This document shows positions 1-6,876 of a DNA stretch of 15,800 nt, piece by piece; the stretch's first letter is position 1; each line of letters begins with the position of its first letter. This DNA comes from an uncultured Pseudomonadota bacterium (lineage in GTDB: Bacteria; Pseudomonadota; Alphaproteobacteria; RF32; CAG-239). Location: assembly GCA_949295395.1 (NCBI GenBank), contig CASFLB010000016.1, positions 1-15,800 of the forward strand. Reading direction: 5' to 3'. Under the pieces are notes generated by a model. That model was not told the DNA's origin, did no database searches, and saw only the letters and a program-made list of their open reading frames with translations. Position numbers and translations under genes: made by a program.

Positions 1-1
1 T

Positions 2-343
2 CTTGTTGTTGGAGCCGGTGGAGCCATTGAGCCTGTTTCTCAAGTTTTTGTTTATATAATGCTTAATAATTATGGCTCTTATGGCGGGGCTTTGCCACGC
101 AATCAATATGTTGGTCTCGGGCCGGTGGTTGGTGTTTATGCCGATATTGGCAATTTTCGCCTGCTTACACAAGCCGAACAGGTTTTTGCAACGTCAGATT
201 ATGGCAAAAAAGTAAAATATTCTTTGGAAGCCGCTTACGCTTTATCAACGAATGTGGCTTTGTCCTTTGATTATAATTATCAGCAAAATCATGGCGCCTT
301 TGATGATGAGGAAGCCATGTTCGGAATGCGCTTTTATTTTTAG
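2..343 (+). CDS. C-terminal part of an outer-membrane beta-barrel protein (5' end outside window)
   Basis: The frame is open from the left edge to the TAG at 341-343, so about 113 codons of a longer gene are visible; the ATG at 59 is internal. The residues alternate hydrophobic and polar, are rich in Tyr, Phe, Gly and Asn, and end in MRFYF with a terminal Phe. This is the usual beta-signal of outer-membrane barrels recognised by the BAM machinery. The segment YGLGP-like (QYVGLGPVVGVYADIG) followed by two amphipathic strands loosely recalls the C-terminal barrel of Lnb/DUF4105 proteins, but I hold that only weakly. No terminator hairpin is evident before yqeY. Confidence 0.7.
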   Translation, partial: LVVGAGGAIEPVSQVFVYIMLNNYGSYGGALPRNQYVGLGPVVGVYADIGNFRLLTQAEQVFATSDYGKKVKYSLEAAYALSTNVALSFDYNYQQNHGAFDDEEAMFGMRFYF

Positions 344-360
344 TAGAGGGCATTTTTCTG

Positions 361-389
361 TTGTAATTAATCTCTAATGTGTTTATCCT
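361..389 (+). promoter_or_regulatory. Possible sigma70-type promoter of yqeY
   Basis: TTGTAA (361-366) and TATCCT (384-389) are 17 bp apart, each matching four of six consensus bases. A strong AAGGAG ribosome-binding site at 411-416 follows, just ahead of the yqeY start at 423. The prediction rests on pattern alone. Confidence 0.35.
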
Positions 390-422
390 ATCTTCCAGTT
401 TTGTTTATTTAAGGAGAAAGTC

Positions 423-872
423 ATGTTAAGAGAAGATTTGCAAAAAGCTTTGAAAGAATCTATGCTGGCTAAAGATACTCAACGTGTGAGTGCTGTTCGC
501 TTGATTATTGCCGGTATGAAAGAAAAAGATGTTGATGCTCGTGGTAAAGGTCTTAAAGAAGCCTCTGAAGCTGATTTGCTTTCTATGATGCAAAATATGA
601 TTAAACAGCGTCGTGACTCTATTGATATGTATCTTAAAGGAAATCGTCAGGATTTGGCTGATAAAGAACAAGCCGAGATAAATGTTATTGAAACATTTTT
701 ACCCAAACAGATGTCTGACGATGAAGTTTTGGCTGCCGTTAAAGCCGCTATTGCAGCAACCGGTGCAACTTCGATGAAAGATATGGGTAAAGTTATGGGG
801 GAACTGAAAGGCAAATATGCCGGTCAGATGGACTTTGGAAAAGTCAGTGGTCTGATTAAAACTCTGTTCTAA
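423..872 (+). CDS. yqeY: GatB/YqeY domain-containing protein
   Basis: The 149-residue product matches the full length of YqeY-family proteins. It shows the family pattern: N-terminal LREDLQKALKESMLAKD, then RVSAVRLIIAGMK, a central helix with QRRDSIDMY, then EQAEINVIETFLPKQMSD and a C-terminal helical domain ending KVSGLIKTLF. The C-terminal part is homologous to the tRNA-binding tail domain of GatB, a subunit of the Glu/Asp-tRNA amidotransferase; the role of stand-alone YqeY is not well defined. It is cytoplasmic. The start has a strong AAGGAG 6 bases upstream. It lies 24 bases ahead of dnaG, and the yqeY-dnaG-rpoD order is common in Alphaproteobacteria, so it is probably co-transcribed with dnaG. 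Confidence 0.93.
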   Translation: MLREDLQKALKESMLAKDTQRVSAVRLIIAGMKEKDVDARGKGLKEASEADLLSMMQNMIKQRRDSIDMYLKGNRQDLADKEQAEINVIETFLPKQMSDDEVLAAVKAAIAATGATSMKDMGKVMGELKGKYAGQMDFGKVSGLIKTLF

Positions 873-896
873 TTTTACGTTAACCTGTGCGGATAA

Positions 897-2738
897 ATGG
901 CTGATTTACAAAGTTTTATTGAAGAGCTTAGGGCTAAGGTGTCTATCGTTGATGTGGTGGGCGCTAAGGTTAATCTTGTTCGTAAAGGACGAGAATATCA
1001 GGCTTGTTGTCCGTTTCATAATGAAAAAACACCATCTTTTACCGTTAACGAAGCTAAAGGCTTTTATCACTGTTTTGGTTGCGGGGCTCATGGTGATATT
1101 GTGAAATTTGAAATGGAAGCCAATGGGCTTCCGTTTCTTGATGCTTTACGTAAGCTGGCTGATAAAGCCGGTCTTGAAATGCCCAAACTCTCTCATGAAG
1201 ATCACGCTCATTCGGAAGAGAGAAAAACACAGTATGAGATTATGGAGATGGCGGTTTCTTATTTTGAACGTTGTCTTCGGTTGCCGGAAGGGCGTCATGG
1301 GTTGGAATATTTTTATGCTCGCGGCTTTGGTGATGAAATTATCTCAAAATTTCGTCTTGGTTATGCGCCGGCTAATAATGGCTTAAAGTCTTGGCTTGCC
1401 TCAAAAGGTGTTAGCGAGCATGATATGATTGAGCTTGGATTGGCCGCGATGTCTTCTCGAGAGGGAACTTCTCGTGTCTTTGATTTCTTCAGAGATCGCG
1501 TGATCATTCCTATTTTTGATAAGTCGAATCGTCCAATTGCTTTTGGTGGACGTGTGATGAATGAGGGGCAGCCAAAATATTTGAATTCTCCTGAAACACC
1601 GATTTTTAACAAACGGCATACTCTTTATAATCTGAATAATGCTCGCGAAAAGGGTTATGATGCCAAAACCCTTATTGTTTGTGAGGGTTATATGGATGTG
1701 ATTGCCTTGTCAAAGTTCGGCTTTGAATATGCTGTTGCTCCACTTGGAACGGCTTTGACCGAAGATCAAATCTCTGAAGCCTGGAAAGTTTGTGAAGAGC
1801 CAACCTTGTGTTTTGATGGGGATGGAGCCGGTATTAAGGCCGCTCTTCGTTCGGTTGATAGAGCTCTGCCTATTCTGAAACCGGGGTATTCTCTTAAATA
1901 TATTTTCCTTCCTGATAAACAAGATCCTGATGAATTCCTCAAAGCAAAAGGTCATGATGCTTTTGCCGAATATTTAACCAAAACAACACCGCTGGTCGAC
2001 TTGCTTTGGAAGAAAAATTTTGATAATGCTCCCGTGGCGACCCCCGAGCAAAAGGCGCTGGTTGAAAAAAATATTATGAATGAGGTTGCAAAGATTACTC
2101 ATGAACAGGTTCGTTCCTATTACCAACAGGCCATGAAACAGCGTATCTATTATGAATTGGGGAAGGGGGCTTGGCTGGCCACTCTGCCTCAGGGAAATAA
2201 ATGGAACGGACAAAGCAATCGTCGGAGCGAACGTCTTTCTCAGGTTAAGGTGCAGGTTACTCGTCCGAAAACAACGCTTGATGAACTCGTTCTTAAATTT
2301 ATTCTTTCAGCCCTTATTTTTTATCCGGATTTGATTTTGCCGTTTGAAGAGAAAATGTCTTTGTTTTCTTTTCCTAATGCCGATTTGCAAAAACTGTTTG
2401 ATACAATGCTTGATATTGTTAATGCTCATGACGGTGATGAGGCTTTTAATTCTAATGTTCTTTGTGCCGAACTTGAAGAAAAAGGTTTAAAAAAACTTCT
2501 TAATTCTTTGTGGGAACTTAAAATGTTTCGGCTCCAGAAACCTTTTGAAGCTAATTTACGCCGCGATATTGAAACAAAGCTTGCTGAGGTGCAAATCCGC
2601 CAGCTTGAAAAAGAAATAAAAGATGTTTTGAATAAAATGGAAAATGCTGACGCCTTTTCTGAAGATGATTATTCTCTTTACCAATCTTTGAAAAATGAAC
2701 GACAAGCTTTAATTGATTCGAATTCTACTCTTGATTAA
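897..2738 (+). CDS. dnaG: DNA primase DnaG
   Basis: This makes the RNA primers for chromosomal replication. The 613-residue length is normal. The N-terminal CHC2 zinc-binding domain has ligands Cys38, His41, Cys59 and Cys62 (CPFH and CFGC). The central TOPRIM catalytic core carries Glu263 in CEGYMDVIAL, then the metal-binding Asp307 and Asp309 in FDGDGAG, and PDKQDPDEF after that. The C-terminal 150 residues or so, rich in charged helices, are the expected DnaB helicase-binding region. The ribosome-binding site is weak (GCGGAT just before the start), and the gap of 24 bases after yqeY suggests translation in one transcript. No terminator separates it from rpoD, but a separate rpoD promoter is likely. 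All key residues are intact. Confidence 0.97.
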   Translation: MADLQSFIEELRAKVSIVDVVGAKVNLVRKGREYQACCPFHNEKTPSFTVNEAKGFYHCFGCGAHGDIVKFEMEANGLPFLDALRKLADKAGLEMPKLSHEDHAHSEERKTQYEIMEMAVSYFERCLRLPEGRHGLEYFYARGFGDEIISKFRLGYAPANNGLKSWLASKGVSEHDMIELGLAAMSSREGTSRVFDFFRDRVIIPIFDKSNRPIAFGGRVMNEGQPKYLNSPETPIFNKRHTLYNLNNAREKGYDAKTLIVCEGYMDVIALSKFGFEYAVAPLGTALTEDQISEAWKVCEEPTLCFDGDGAGIKAALRSVDRALPILKPGYSLKYIFLPDKQDPDEFLKAKGHDAFAEYLTKTTPLVDLLWKKNFDNAPVATPEQKALVEKNIMNEVAKITHEQVRSYYQQAMKQRIYYELGKGAWLATLPQGNKWNGQSNRRSERLSQVKVQVTRPKTTLDELVLKFILSALIFYPDLILPFEEKMSLFSFPNADLQKLFDTMLDIVNAHDGDEAFNSNVLCAELEEKGLKKLLNSLWELKMFRLQKPFEANLRRDIETKLAEVQIRQLEKEIKDVLNKMENADAFSEDDYSLYQSLKNERQALIDSNSTLD

Positions 2739-2799
2739 CGAATAATTTATCTTATTTTTATATCATCGCCTAAAATTTCGTTTTTTTAAAAAGCAATGC

Positions 2800-2828
2800 T
2801 TGACAAATTAACGAAAAATTATTAATAA
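2800..2828 (+). promoter_or_regulatory. Probable rpoD promoter
   Basis: A perfect TTGACA (2800-2805) is followed by an AT-rich TATTAATAA stretch (2820-2828) holding a loose -10 element. A small inverted repeat, AAGCA-A-TGCTT, at 2791-2801 overlaps the left edge of the -35 box. The 159-base gap between dnaG and rpoD contains no other gene. The -10 box is poor, so only the -35 box is convincing. Confidence 0.5.
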
Positions 2829-2873
2829 GTTCTTTGCTAGCAATTTTTAGGAGTCGTTTGGCTCTGTATTTAT

Positions 2874-2889
2874 TTAAAATCGATTTTAA
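2874..2889 (+). repeat. Perfect 16-bp palindrome overlapping the rpoD ribosome-binding site
   Basis: TTAAAATCGATTTTAA reads the same on both strands. Its last two bases are the first two of the AAGGA (2888-2892) that serves as the Shine-Dalgarno of rpoD. As RNA it would give only a weak AU hairpin; as DNA it could be a dimer-binding site. The function is unknown. Confidence 0.6.
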
Positions 2890-2897
2890 GGAATGTC

Positions 2898-4967
2898 ATG
2901 TCAGATATTGATAATCAAGACTTTTATGACGGATCTTCTGCTGATGCCCCCCTTATTGACAGTTTGGGTAGTGCGGTAAAACGTCTGATTGATAAAGGTA
3001 AAGTACGCGGTTATATTACGGTTGAAGAACTCAATAAAGCTTTGCCTTCCGAGAAAGAATCTTCCGAACAAATTGAAGATATTATGACTGAAATCTCCGA
3101 TATGGGAATTAGTATTGTCTCCGAGTCGGATGCCGATATTGTCGATGCCGATGATAATATCGATGAAGAAGATTATGATGAAACCGGTAATTTTGATGAG
3201 AAAGAACTTGGACGCTCTGATGATCCTGTCCGTATGTATCTTAAGGAAATGGGAACTGTTGAGCTCCTTTCTCGTGAGGGCGAAATCGCTATAGCTAAGC
3301 GTATTGAGGCCGGTAAGACGGTTATGATTGATGGTTTGTGTGAAAGCCCAATGACACTTAAGGCTATTGCCGGTTGGCGTGATGAGTTGGTTAACGGTAC
3401 AATGCAGTTGCGCGATATCGTCGATTTGGAAATGATGTATGGTGATGATGCTGAAGCTTTGGCTTTTGATGATGATGAAGCTCAAGTCGATGATTTGGAT
3501 AAAGTTGCCGCGGAACTCGAAGATAAAGAAAATCTTGATGATATTGACGATGATTTGCAAGATGATATTGATCTTGAAGATGCCGTTGAAGATGAAACCG
3601 ATGATGACGATGATGATGTTATTGCTGAAGAAGCCGATGATGAGCATTCTTCTGATGATATTGATGGTGAAGATGAGGATGGTCTTAATGGACGTTCATC
3701 CGCTTCGGTTTCAACCATGGAAGAGGCTTTGTTGCAGCCTGTTTTGGAAATCTTAACGAAAATCTCAAGCTATTATGATGATTTGAAAAAAATTCAATGC
3801 CAACGGATTGACGCTATTATCAGCGGTAAAAAGATAACCTCGGCGGTTGAAAAAAAATATGTTCAGGTTAAAAAAGAACTGGTTGAGTTGATGAGTTCTA
3901 TTCATCTTAACTCTACACGTATTGAACAATTGGTTGAGCAGCTTAATGATTTGAATCGCCGCTTGATGGGGCTTGAAGGAAAGCTATTGCGTTACGCTTT
4001 GTCTTGTAAAATTAAACGTGAAGATTTTCTTGAAGCTTATCAGCAATCAGAGCTTGATTCTAAATGGCTTGAAAAAATTTCTAAGAAAACCGATAAACAC
4101 TGGAAAACCTTTGTTGAAAAGTATGGCAAGGAAATTAAAGAATTAAGAGATTCTGTTGCTCAAATGGCGACAGAATGCGGCTTGCCAATTACCGAATATC
4201 GCCGTATGGTCGATACAATCAAAAAAGGTGAGCGTGAAGCTGATCGCGCTAAAAAAGAAATGATTGAAGCTAATTTGCGTTTGGTCATTTCAATTGCGAA
4301 AAAATATACAAACCGTGGTTTGCAGTTCCTTGATTTAATCCAAGAAGGTAATATTGGTTTGATGAAGGCTGTTGATAAATTTGAATATCGCCGCGGTTAT
4401 AAGTTCTCAACTTATGCTACTTGGTGGATTAGACAGGCTATCACCCGTTCAATTGCTGATCAGGCTCGTACTATTCGTATTCCGGTTCATATGATTGAAA
4501 CAATCAATAAATTGGTTCGCACGTCTCGTCAGATGTTGTCTGAAATGGGACGTGAACCGACGCCAGAAGAGGTGGCTAAGCGTTTGTCTATGCCTTTGGA
4601 AAAAGTTCGTAAGGTTATGAAAATTGCTAAAGAACCGGTTTCTTTGGAAGCTCCGGTTGGTGATGAAGAAGATTCTTCTCTTGGTGATTTTATTGCTGAT
4701 GAAAGTGCGTTACAGCCTTTGGATTCTGCTATTCATTCGAACCTTAAGGAAACGTGTACACGTATCTTATCTTCTTTAACTCCGCGAGAGGAGCGTGTTT
4801 TGCGTATGCGCTTTGGTATTGGGATGAATACTGATCATACGTTGGAAGAAGTCGGACAGCAATTCAATGTAACTCGTGAACGTATTCGTCAGATTGAGGC
4901 AAAAGCTTTGCGTAAGCTTAAGCACCCAAGTCGTTCACGCAAATTGCGTTCATTCTTGGATAATTAA
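2898..4967 (+). CDS. rpoD: RNA polymerase primary sigma factor RpoD (sigma70)
   Basis: This is the housekeeping sigma factor that directs RNA polymerase to -35/-10 promoters. The 689-residue product has sigma region 1.1 at the N-terminus and region 1.2 around DPVRMYLKEMGTVELLSREGE. A long non-conserved insert follows, with a very acidic stretch at about residues 185-262. Region 2 (ANLRLVISIAKKY, then QFLDLIQEGNIGLM and the -10 recognition stretch FSTYATWWIRQAI) starts near residue 454. Region 3 follows, then region 4 with the -35 helix-turn-helix FNVTRERIRQIEAKAL near residue 655, ending SRKLRSFLDN. The start is set by AAGGA five bases upstream. The full gene is intact and expressed after dnaG, as in other Alphaproteobacteria. 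Confidence 0.98.
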   Translation: MSDIDNQDFYDGSSADAPLIDSLGSAVKRLIDKGKVRGYITVEELNKALPSEKESSEQIEDIMTEISDMGISIVSESDADIVDADDNIDEEDYDETGNFDEKELGRSDDPVRMYLKEMGTVELLSREGEIAIAKRIEAGKTVMIDGLCESPMTLKAIAGWRDELVNGTMQLRDIVDLEMMYGDDAEALAFDDDEAQVDDLDKVAAELEDKENLDDIDDDLQDDIDLEDAVEDETDDDDDDVIAEEADDEHSSDDIDGEDEDGLNGRSSASVSTMEEALLQPVLEILTKISSYYDDLKKIQCQRIDAIISGKKITSAVEKKYVQVKKELVELMSSIHLNSTRIEQLVEQLNDLNRRLMGLEGKLLRYALSCKIKREDFLEAYQQSELDSKWLEKISKKTDKHWKTFVEKYGKEIKELRDSVAQMATECGLPITEYRRMVDTIKKGEREADRAKKEMIEANLRLVISIAKKYTNRGLQFLDLIQEGNIGLMKAVDKFEYRRGYKFSTYATWWIRQAITRSIADQARTIRIPVHMIETINKLVRTSRQMLSEMGREPTPEEVAKRLSMPLEKVRKVMKIAKEPVSLEAPVGDEEDSSLGDFIADESALQPLDSAIHSNLKETCTRILSSLTPREERVLRMRFGIGMNTDHTLEEVGQQFNVTRERIRQIEAKALRKLKHPSRSRKLRSFLDN

Positions 4968-4974
4968 CGTTTTT

Positions 4975-5038
4975 GTCCCTCGTAAAGTGAACTGTCCCCG
5001 AAAAGTTGGACAGTTCAAAGTCGAGGGACTTTTTTTTT
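4975..5038 (+). terminator. rpoD terminator with a second hairpin nested in its loop
   Basis: The outer stem is GTCCCTCG (4975-4982) pairing with CGAGGGAC (5022-5029), followed by nine or more T residues (5030-5038), which is a textbook intrinsic terminator. The loop is unusually long, about 39 bases, and contains its own perfect stem, GAACTGTCC (4989-4997) with GGACAGTTC (5008-5016). Confidence 0.9.
4988..5017. repeat. 30-bp inverted-repeat unit flanked by AAG, possible mini-IS remnant
   Basis: TGAACTGTCC (4988-4997) and its exact reverse complement GGACAGTTCA (5008-5017) enclose 10 bases. The unit begins TG and ends CA, and is flanked on both sides by AAG (4985-4987 and 5018-5020). TG...CA ends, a CTGTCCC then AAAGTTGGACA arrangement, and a 3-bp direct repeat are typical of the IS150 group of IS3-family elements, as I recall them. 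Chance or terminator evolution remains possible. Confidence 0.45.
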
Positions 5039-5054
5039 GATGTATAAATAATTG

Positions 5055-5083
5055 TTGACAAAAATATGTTTTTTGTGTAATTT
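5055..5083 (+). promoter_or_regulatory. Promoter of the small gene at 5117
   Basis: A perfect TTGACA (5055-5060) is followed by TGTAAT (5076-5081, 15-bp spacer, five of six matches) or TAATTT (5078-5083, 17-bp spacer). Transcription would start near 5090, leaving a leader of roughly 27 bases with no Shine-Dalgarno. Confidence 0.6.
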
Positions 5084-5116
5084 CATTGGTGAATATTAAT
5101 TTTTAAATATATAATT

Positions 5117-5542
5117 ATGGACTATCAAGAATTATTAGAAGCTGCAGAAAAGGAATTTATTAATGCTGTTAATGTGGCGTTACTTGTTGAAGGCGGCGAT
5201 TTGTCGATGCCGGTTAGAGGGTTGTTAAGACTTTATGCTATTTTGAAAAATTGGTATAAGGTCTATGAACAAAAGGTTGAAGACAGTCGGCGAGCTGAAG
5301 ATGCTGATATGGTGCAATCTTATGAAGGTGTTAAAGATTTGCTGTCTAGCAAGATTGAGAAATTTGAGGACATTTTTAGAGATTGGGAGATCGAAATACG
5401 CTGTTATTTTCGTATGTTGCAATTAGAACAGTCTGTACCAGAACAGATTTTGCAAGATGCTTTCGTCTTCGCTGAGATGGCTGAGCATAATGAAGATTTA
5501 GCTTTCCATGATTGGAAATCGCTTTTGCCGTCCGGTAAATAG
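5117..5542 (+). CDS. Protein of unknown function, paralogue of the next gene
   Basis: The product has 141 residues, is mostly helical and acidic, and has no signal peptide or membrane segment, so it is likely cytoplasmic. I do not recognise the family. It aligns over its length with the product of the gene at 5659. Both have a first helix with L..A...F..A, then L...V...L.L..I..NW followed by a Q (AILKNWYKVYEQ here, QIVRNWIARLNQ there), and a later SY/DY plus aromatic residues. It has its own promoter and terminator, so it is a single-gene unit. The leader before the ATG is almost pure A/T with no ribosome-binding site. Confidence 0.8.
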   Translation: MDYQELLEAAEKEFINAVNVALLVEGGDLSMPVRGLLRLYAILKNWYKVYEQKVEDSRRAEDADMVQSYEGVKDLLSSKIEKFEDIFRDWEIEIRCYFRMLQLEQSVPEQILQDAFVFAEMAEHNEDLAFHDWKSLLPSGK

Positions 5543-5558
5543 TCTATTTTATTTATAG

Positions 5559-5592
5559 CACTCAAGATATTTTTCTTGAGTGTTTTTGTTTT
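5559..5592 (+). terminator. Terminator after the gene at 5117
   Basis: CACTCAAGA (5559-5567) pairs perfectly with TCTTGAGTG (5574-5582) around a 6-base loop, followed by TTTTTGTTTT. Confidence 0.9.
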
Positions 5593-5603
5593 GTAAAAAA
5601 ACA

Positions 5604-5632
5604 TTGACAAAATTTTTTCTTGGATATATAGT
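5604..5632 (+). promoter_or_regulatory. Strong promoter of the gene at 5659
   Basis: TTGACA (5604-5609) and TATAGT (5627-5632, five of six matches) are separated by exactly 17 bp. It is nearly identical in layout to the promoter at 13479, including a TTTTGTAAAAA stretch upstream of the -35 box and TGGATAT at the -10 region. Confidence 0.75.
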
Positions 5633-5658
5633 GTCTTCCTAACTTTAATTATTATGAT

Positions 5659-6024
5659 ATGGAAAAAATATTATTGGAAAAAGCAAAAGGCTCTTTTGTA
5701 GAGGCTTGTGGTTTGATGAGAGATTTTGACAATCGTAGACTTCAACTTTCTGTGCAAGAGGCTGTTTTATTGTTTCAGATTGTTCGAAATTGGATTGCTC
5801 GTCTTAATCAAATGTTGGATAACGAAACTTGTTCGGAAATGAAACGAGATTATCGTGATTTTTCTCATTTTTTGAACATCTATTCTTATCATTTTTATGA
5901 ATATTTTGCTGAAAACAGAGAAAGTTTTGAACATTATTTGTATTATCAAAATGAGGAGGAGCTTTCTGCTGATGAAAAGAATGCAATTGATTTGTTTGTT
6001 TTAGAAGTTGCAAAAGTAGCTTAA
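5659..6024 (+). CDS. Protein of unknown function, paralogue of the gene at 5117
   Basis: The product has 121 residues, is helical and rich in aromatic residues (HFYEYF, HYLYY), with no signal peptide or membrane segment. It shares a diverged but collinear pattern with the upstream protein: F..A near residue 13, L...V...L.....I..NW around residues 30-45, then a Q, and an acidic C-terminal helix. The two look like products of an old tandem duplication. It starts with an AT-rich leader without Shine-Dalgarno. An overlapping out-of-frame ATG lies 5 bases upstream (ATGATATGG), which could reduce or modulate initiation. Its function is unknown. Confidence 0.78.
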   Translation: MEKILLEKAKGSFVEACGLMRDFDNRRLQLSVQEAVLLFQIVRNWIARLNQMLDNETCSEMKRDYRDFSHFLNIYSYHFYEYFAENRESFEHYLYYQNEEELSADEKNAIDLFVLEVAKVA

Positions 6025-6070
6025 CGAAACTTAGTGTTTCTTATATTTATTAATTTAATATTATTATAGT

Positions 6071-6499
6071 ATGAAAAGAAATTTGATTATTTCAGAACGA
6101 AAAGAAGCTTTGCATGCCATGCTGGCTATGTTGTCCGCTAATATGATGGATAACGAGCTTGAGGAAGTGTCTTCGACTAGTGAAAATCGAGAAGACCTGT
6201 ATGGAGTCAAACTGGTTTGGTTGGACCGTGGTGCAAATGGTTGGGTCGGTTGCCCTTGCTTTGTGTCAAAGTTTGATGGGTGCCTTCCTAACGGAAGAAA
6301 AATAAAGGCTGTTGTCTATGTTAAGGTTTTTGCCGCACGAACTTTTCAGATGTGTAAAATGCATGAGCTGAAAGAGGGTGAAAGTGAAAACTGGCGCGAA
6401 ATTTCCGATGGTGAAACATTTGATATGCCGGAAAACAAGCCTTATCAAAAAGAAACGTATATTTTCCGCGATGGAAAAATTTCTGTTGTAAGTAATTGA
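6071..6499 (+). CDS. Protein of unknown function (beta-rich, 142 residues)
   Basis: I do not recognise a family. The first 35 residues form a charged helix (SERKEALHAMLAMLSANMM). The rest alternates short beta-like stretches with turns: VKLVWLDRG, WVGCPCFV, IKAVVYVKVFAA, ending TYIFRDGKISVVSN. Three of its four cysteines sit in or near WVGCPCFVSKFDGC. There is no signal peptide or transmembrane segment. It lies 46 bases after the gene at 5659 with only a weak GAAAC/GTTTC hairpin between, so it may share that transcript. It has no Shine-Dalgarno in its ATTATTATAGT leader. A strong terminator follows it. Confidence 0.72.
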   Translation: MKRNLIISERKEALHAMLAMLSANMMDNELEEVSSTSENREDLYGVKLVWLDRGANGWVGCPCFVSKFDGCLPNGRKIKAVVYVKVFAARTFQMCKMHELKEGESENWREISDGETFDMPENKPYQKETYIFRDGKISVVSN

Positions 6500-6504
6500 G
6501 TTGG

Positions 6505-6542
6505 ATTGCCGTAAGACTTCGTGTTTTGCGGCAATTTTTTTA
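6505..6542 (+). terminator. Terminator after the gene at 6071
   Basis: ATTGCCG (6505-6511) pairs with CGGCAAT (6529-6535). The stem continues inward through A-T and G-T pairs to a small TTCGT loop, and a run of T follows. Confidence 0.88.
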
Positions 6543-6565
6543 TGATGTAAATTTTAAATTAGTTC

Positions 6566-6594
6566 TTGACTATGACAATAATATCGCTTATGTT
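6566..6594 (+). promoter_or_regulatory. tRNA promoter
   Basis: TTGACT (6566-6571) and TATGTT (6589-6594) are 17 bp apart. Transcription would begin about 12 bases before the tRNA. Confidence 0.6.
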
Positions 6595-6613
6595 CTTTTT
6601 CGATGGTGGTTGC

Positions 6614-6690
6614 GGGCCCTTAGCTCAGTTGGTTAGAGCAGGCCGCTCATAACGGTCTGGTCGTTGGTTCGAGTCCATCAGGGCCCACCA
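6614..6690 (+). tRNA. tRNA with CAT anticodon, most likely tRNA-Ile2 (lysidine type)
   Basis: The 77 bases fold as a full cloverleaf. The acceptor GGGCCCT pairs with AGGGCCC, the D stem is GCTC/GAGC, and the anticodon loop is CTCATAA on stem GGCCG/CGGTC. The T loop is TTCGAGT and CCA is encoded. A CAT anticodon can be elongator Met, initiator Met or Ile2. It is not an initiator, because the first acceptor pair is a regular G-C. The body, especially CCTTAGCTCAG, AGAGCAGG and TGGTCG.TGGTTC, resembles E. coli tRNA-Ile2, which reads AUA after TilS converts C34 to lysidine. The T stem has a U50-U64 mismatch where E. coli has a C-G pair. Confidence 0.95.
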
Positions 6691-6691
6691 T

Positions 6692-6724
6692 AAAAAGCCT
6701 TTCCCTTAGGGAGAGGCTTTTTGT
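6692..6724 (+). terminator. tRNA terminator
   Basis: AAAAAGCCTTTCCC (6692-6705) pairs with GGGAGAGGCTTTTT (6709-6722) around a TTA loop; the T tract is part of the 3' arm. It begins two bases after the CCA end. Confidence 0.92.
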
Positions 6725-6817
6725 TTGTGCAAGAGGTGGTAAAACTCAATTATTCAAACTTAATTGTTACAAAAATGTTTGATTTGGAAATTCTGTCAAA
6801 ATAAGATGTCAAAAGGC

Positions 6818-6850
6818 TTGCCTTAAAGGTAAATAAATGGTATATATAAT
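6818..6850 (+). promoter_or_regulatory. Promoter of the small lipoprotein gene
   Basis: TTGCCT (6818-6823) is followed 17 bp later by TATATA (6841-6846), which overlaps a perfect TATAAT at 6845-6850. Either hexamer could be the -10 box. A leader of about 20 bases without Shine-Dalgarno follows. Confidence 0.5.
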
Positions 6851-6876
6851 ATGTTTTACCAATTATTACATTTATT

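Noticed and set aside
2901..3647. A 248-codon open frame antisense to rpoD
   Set aside because: It arises because GAT/GAA-rich acidic codons read as ATC/TTC on the other strand; the Ile/Phe-rich product is unlike any protein and rpoD is certain.
3482..3718. Serine-rich antisense frame within rpoD
   Set aside because: It is the mirror of the Asp/Glu codon run in the acidic insert, with no start signal.
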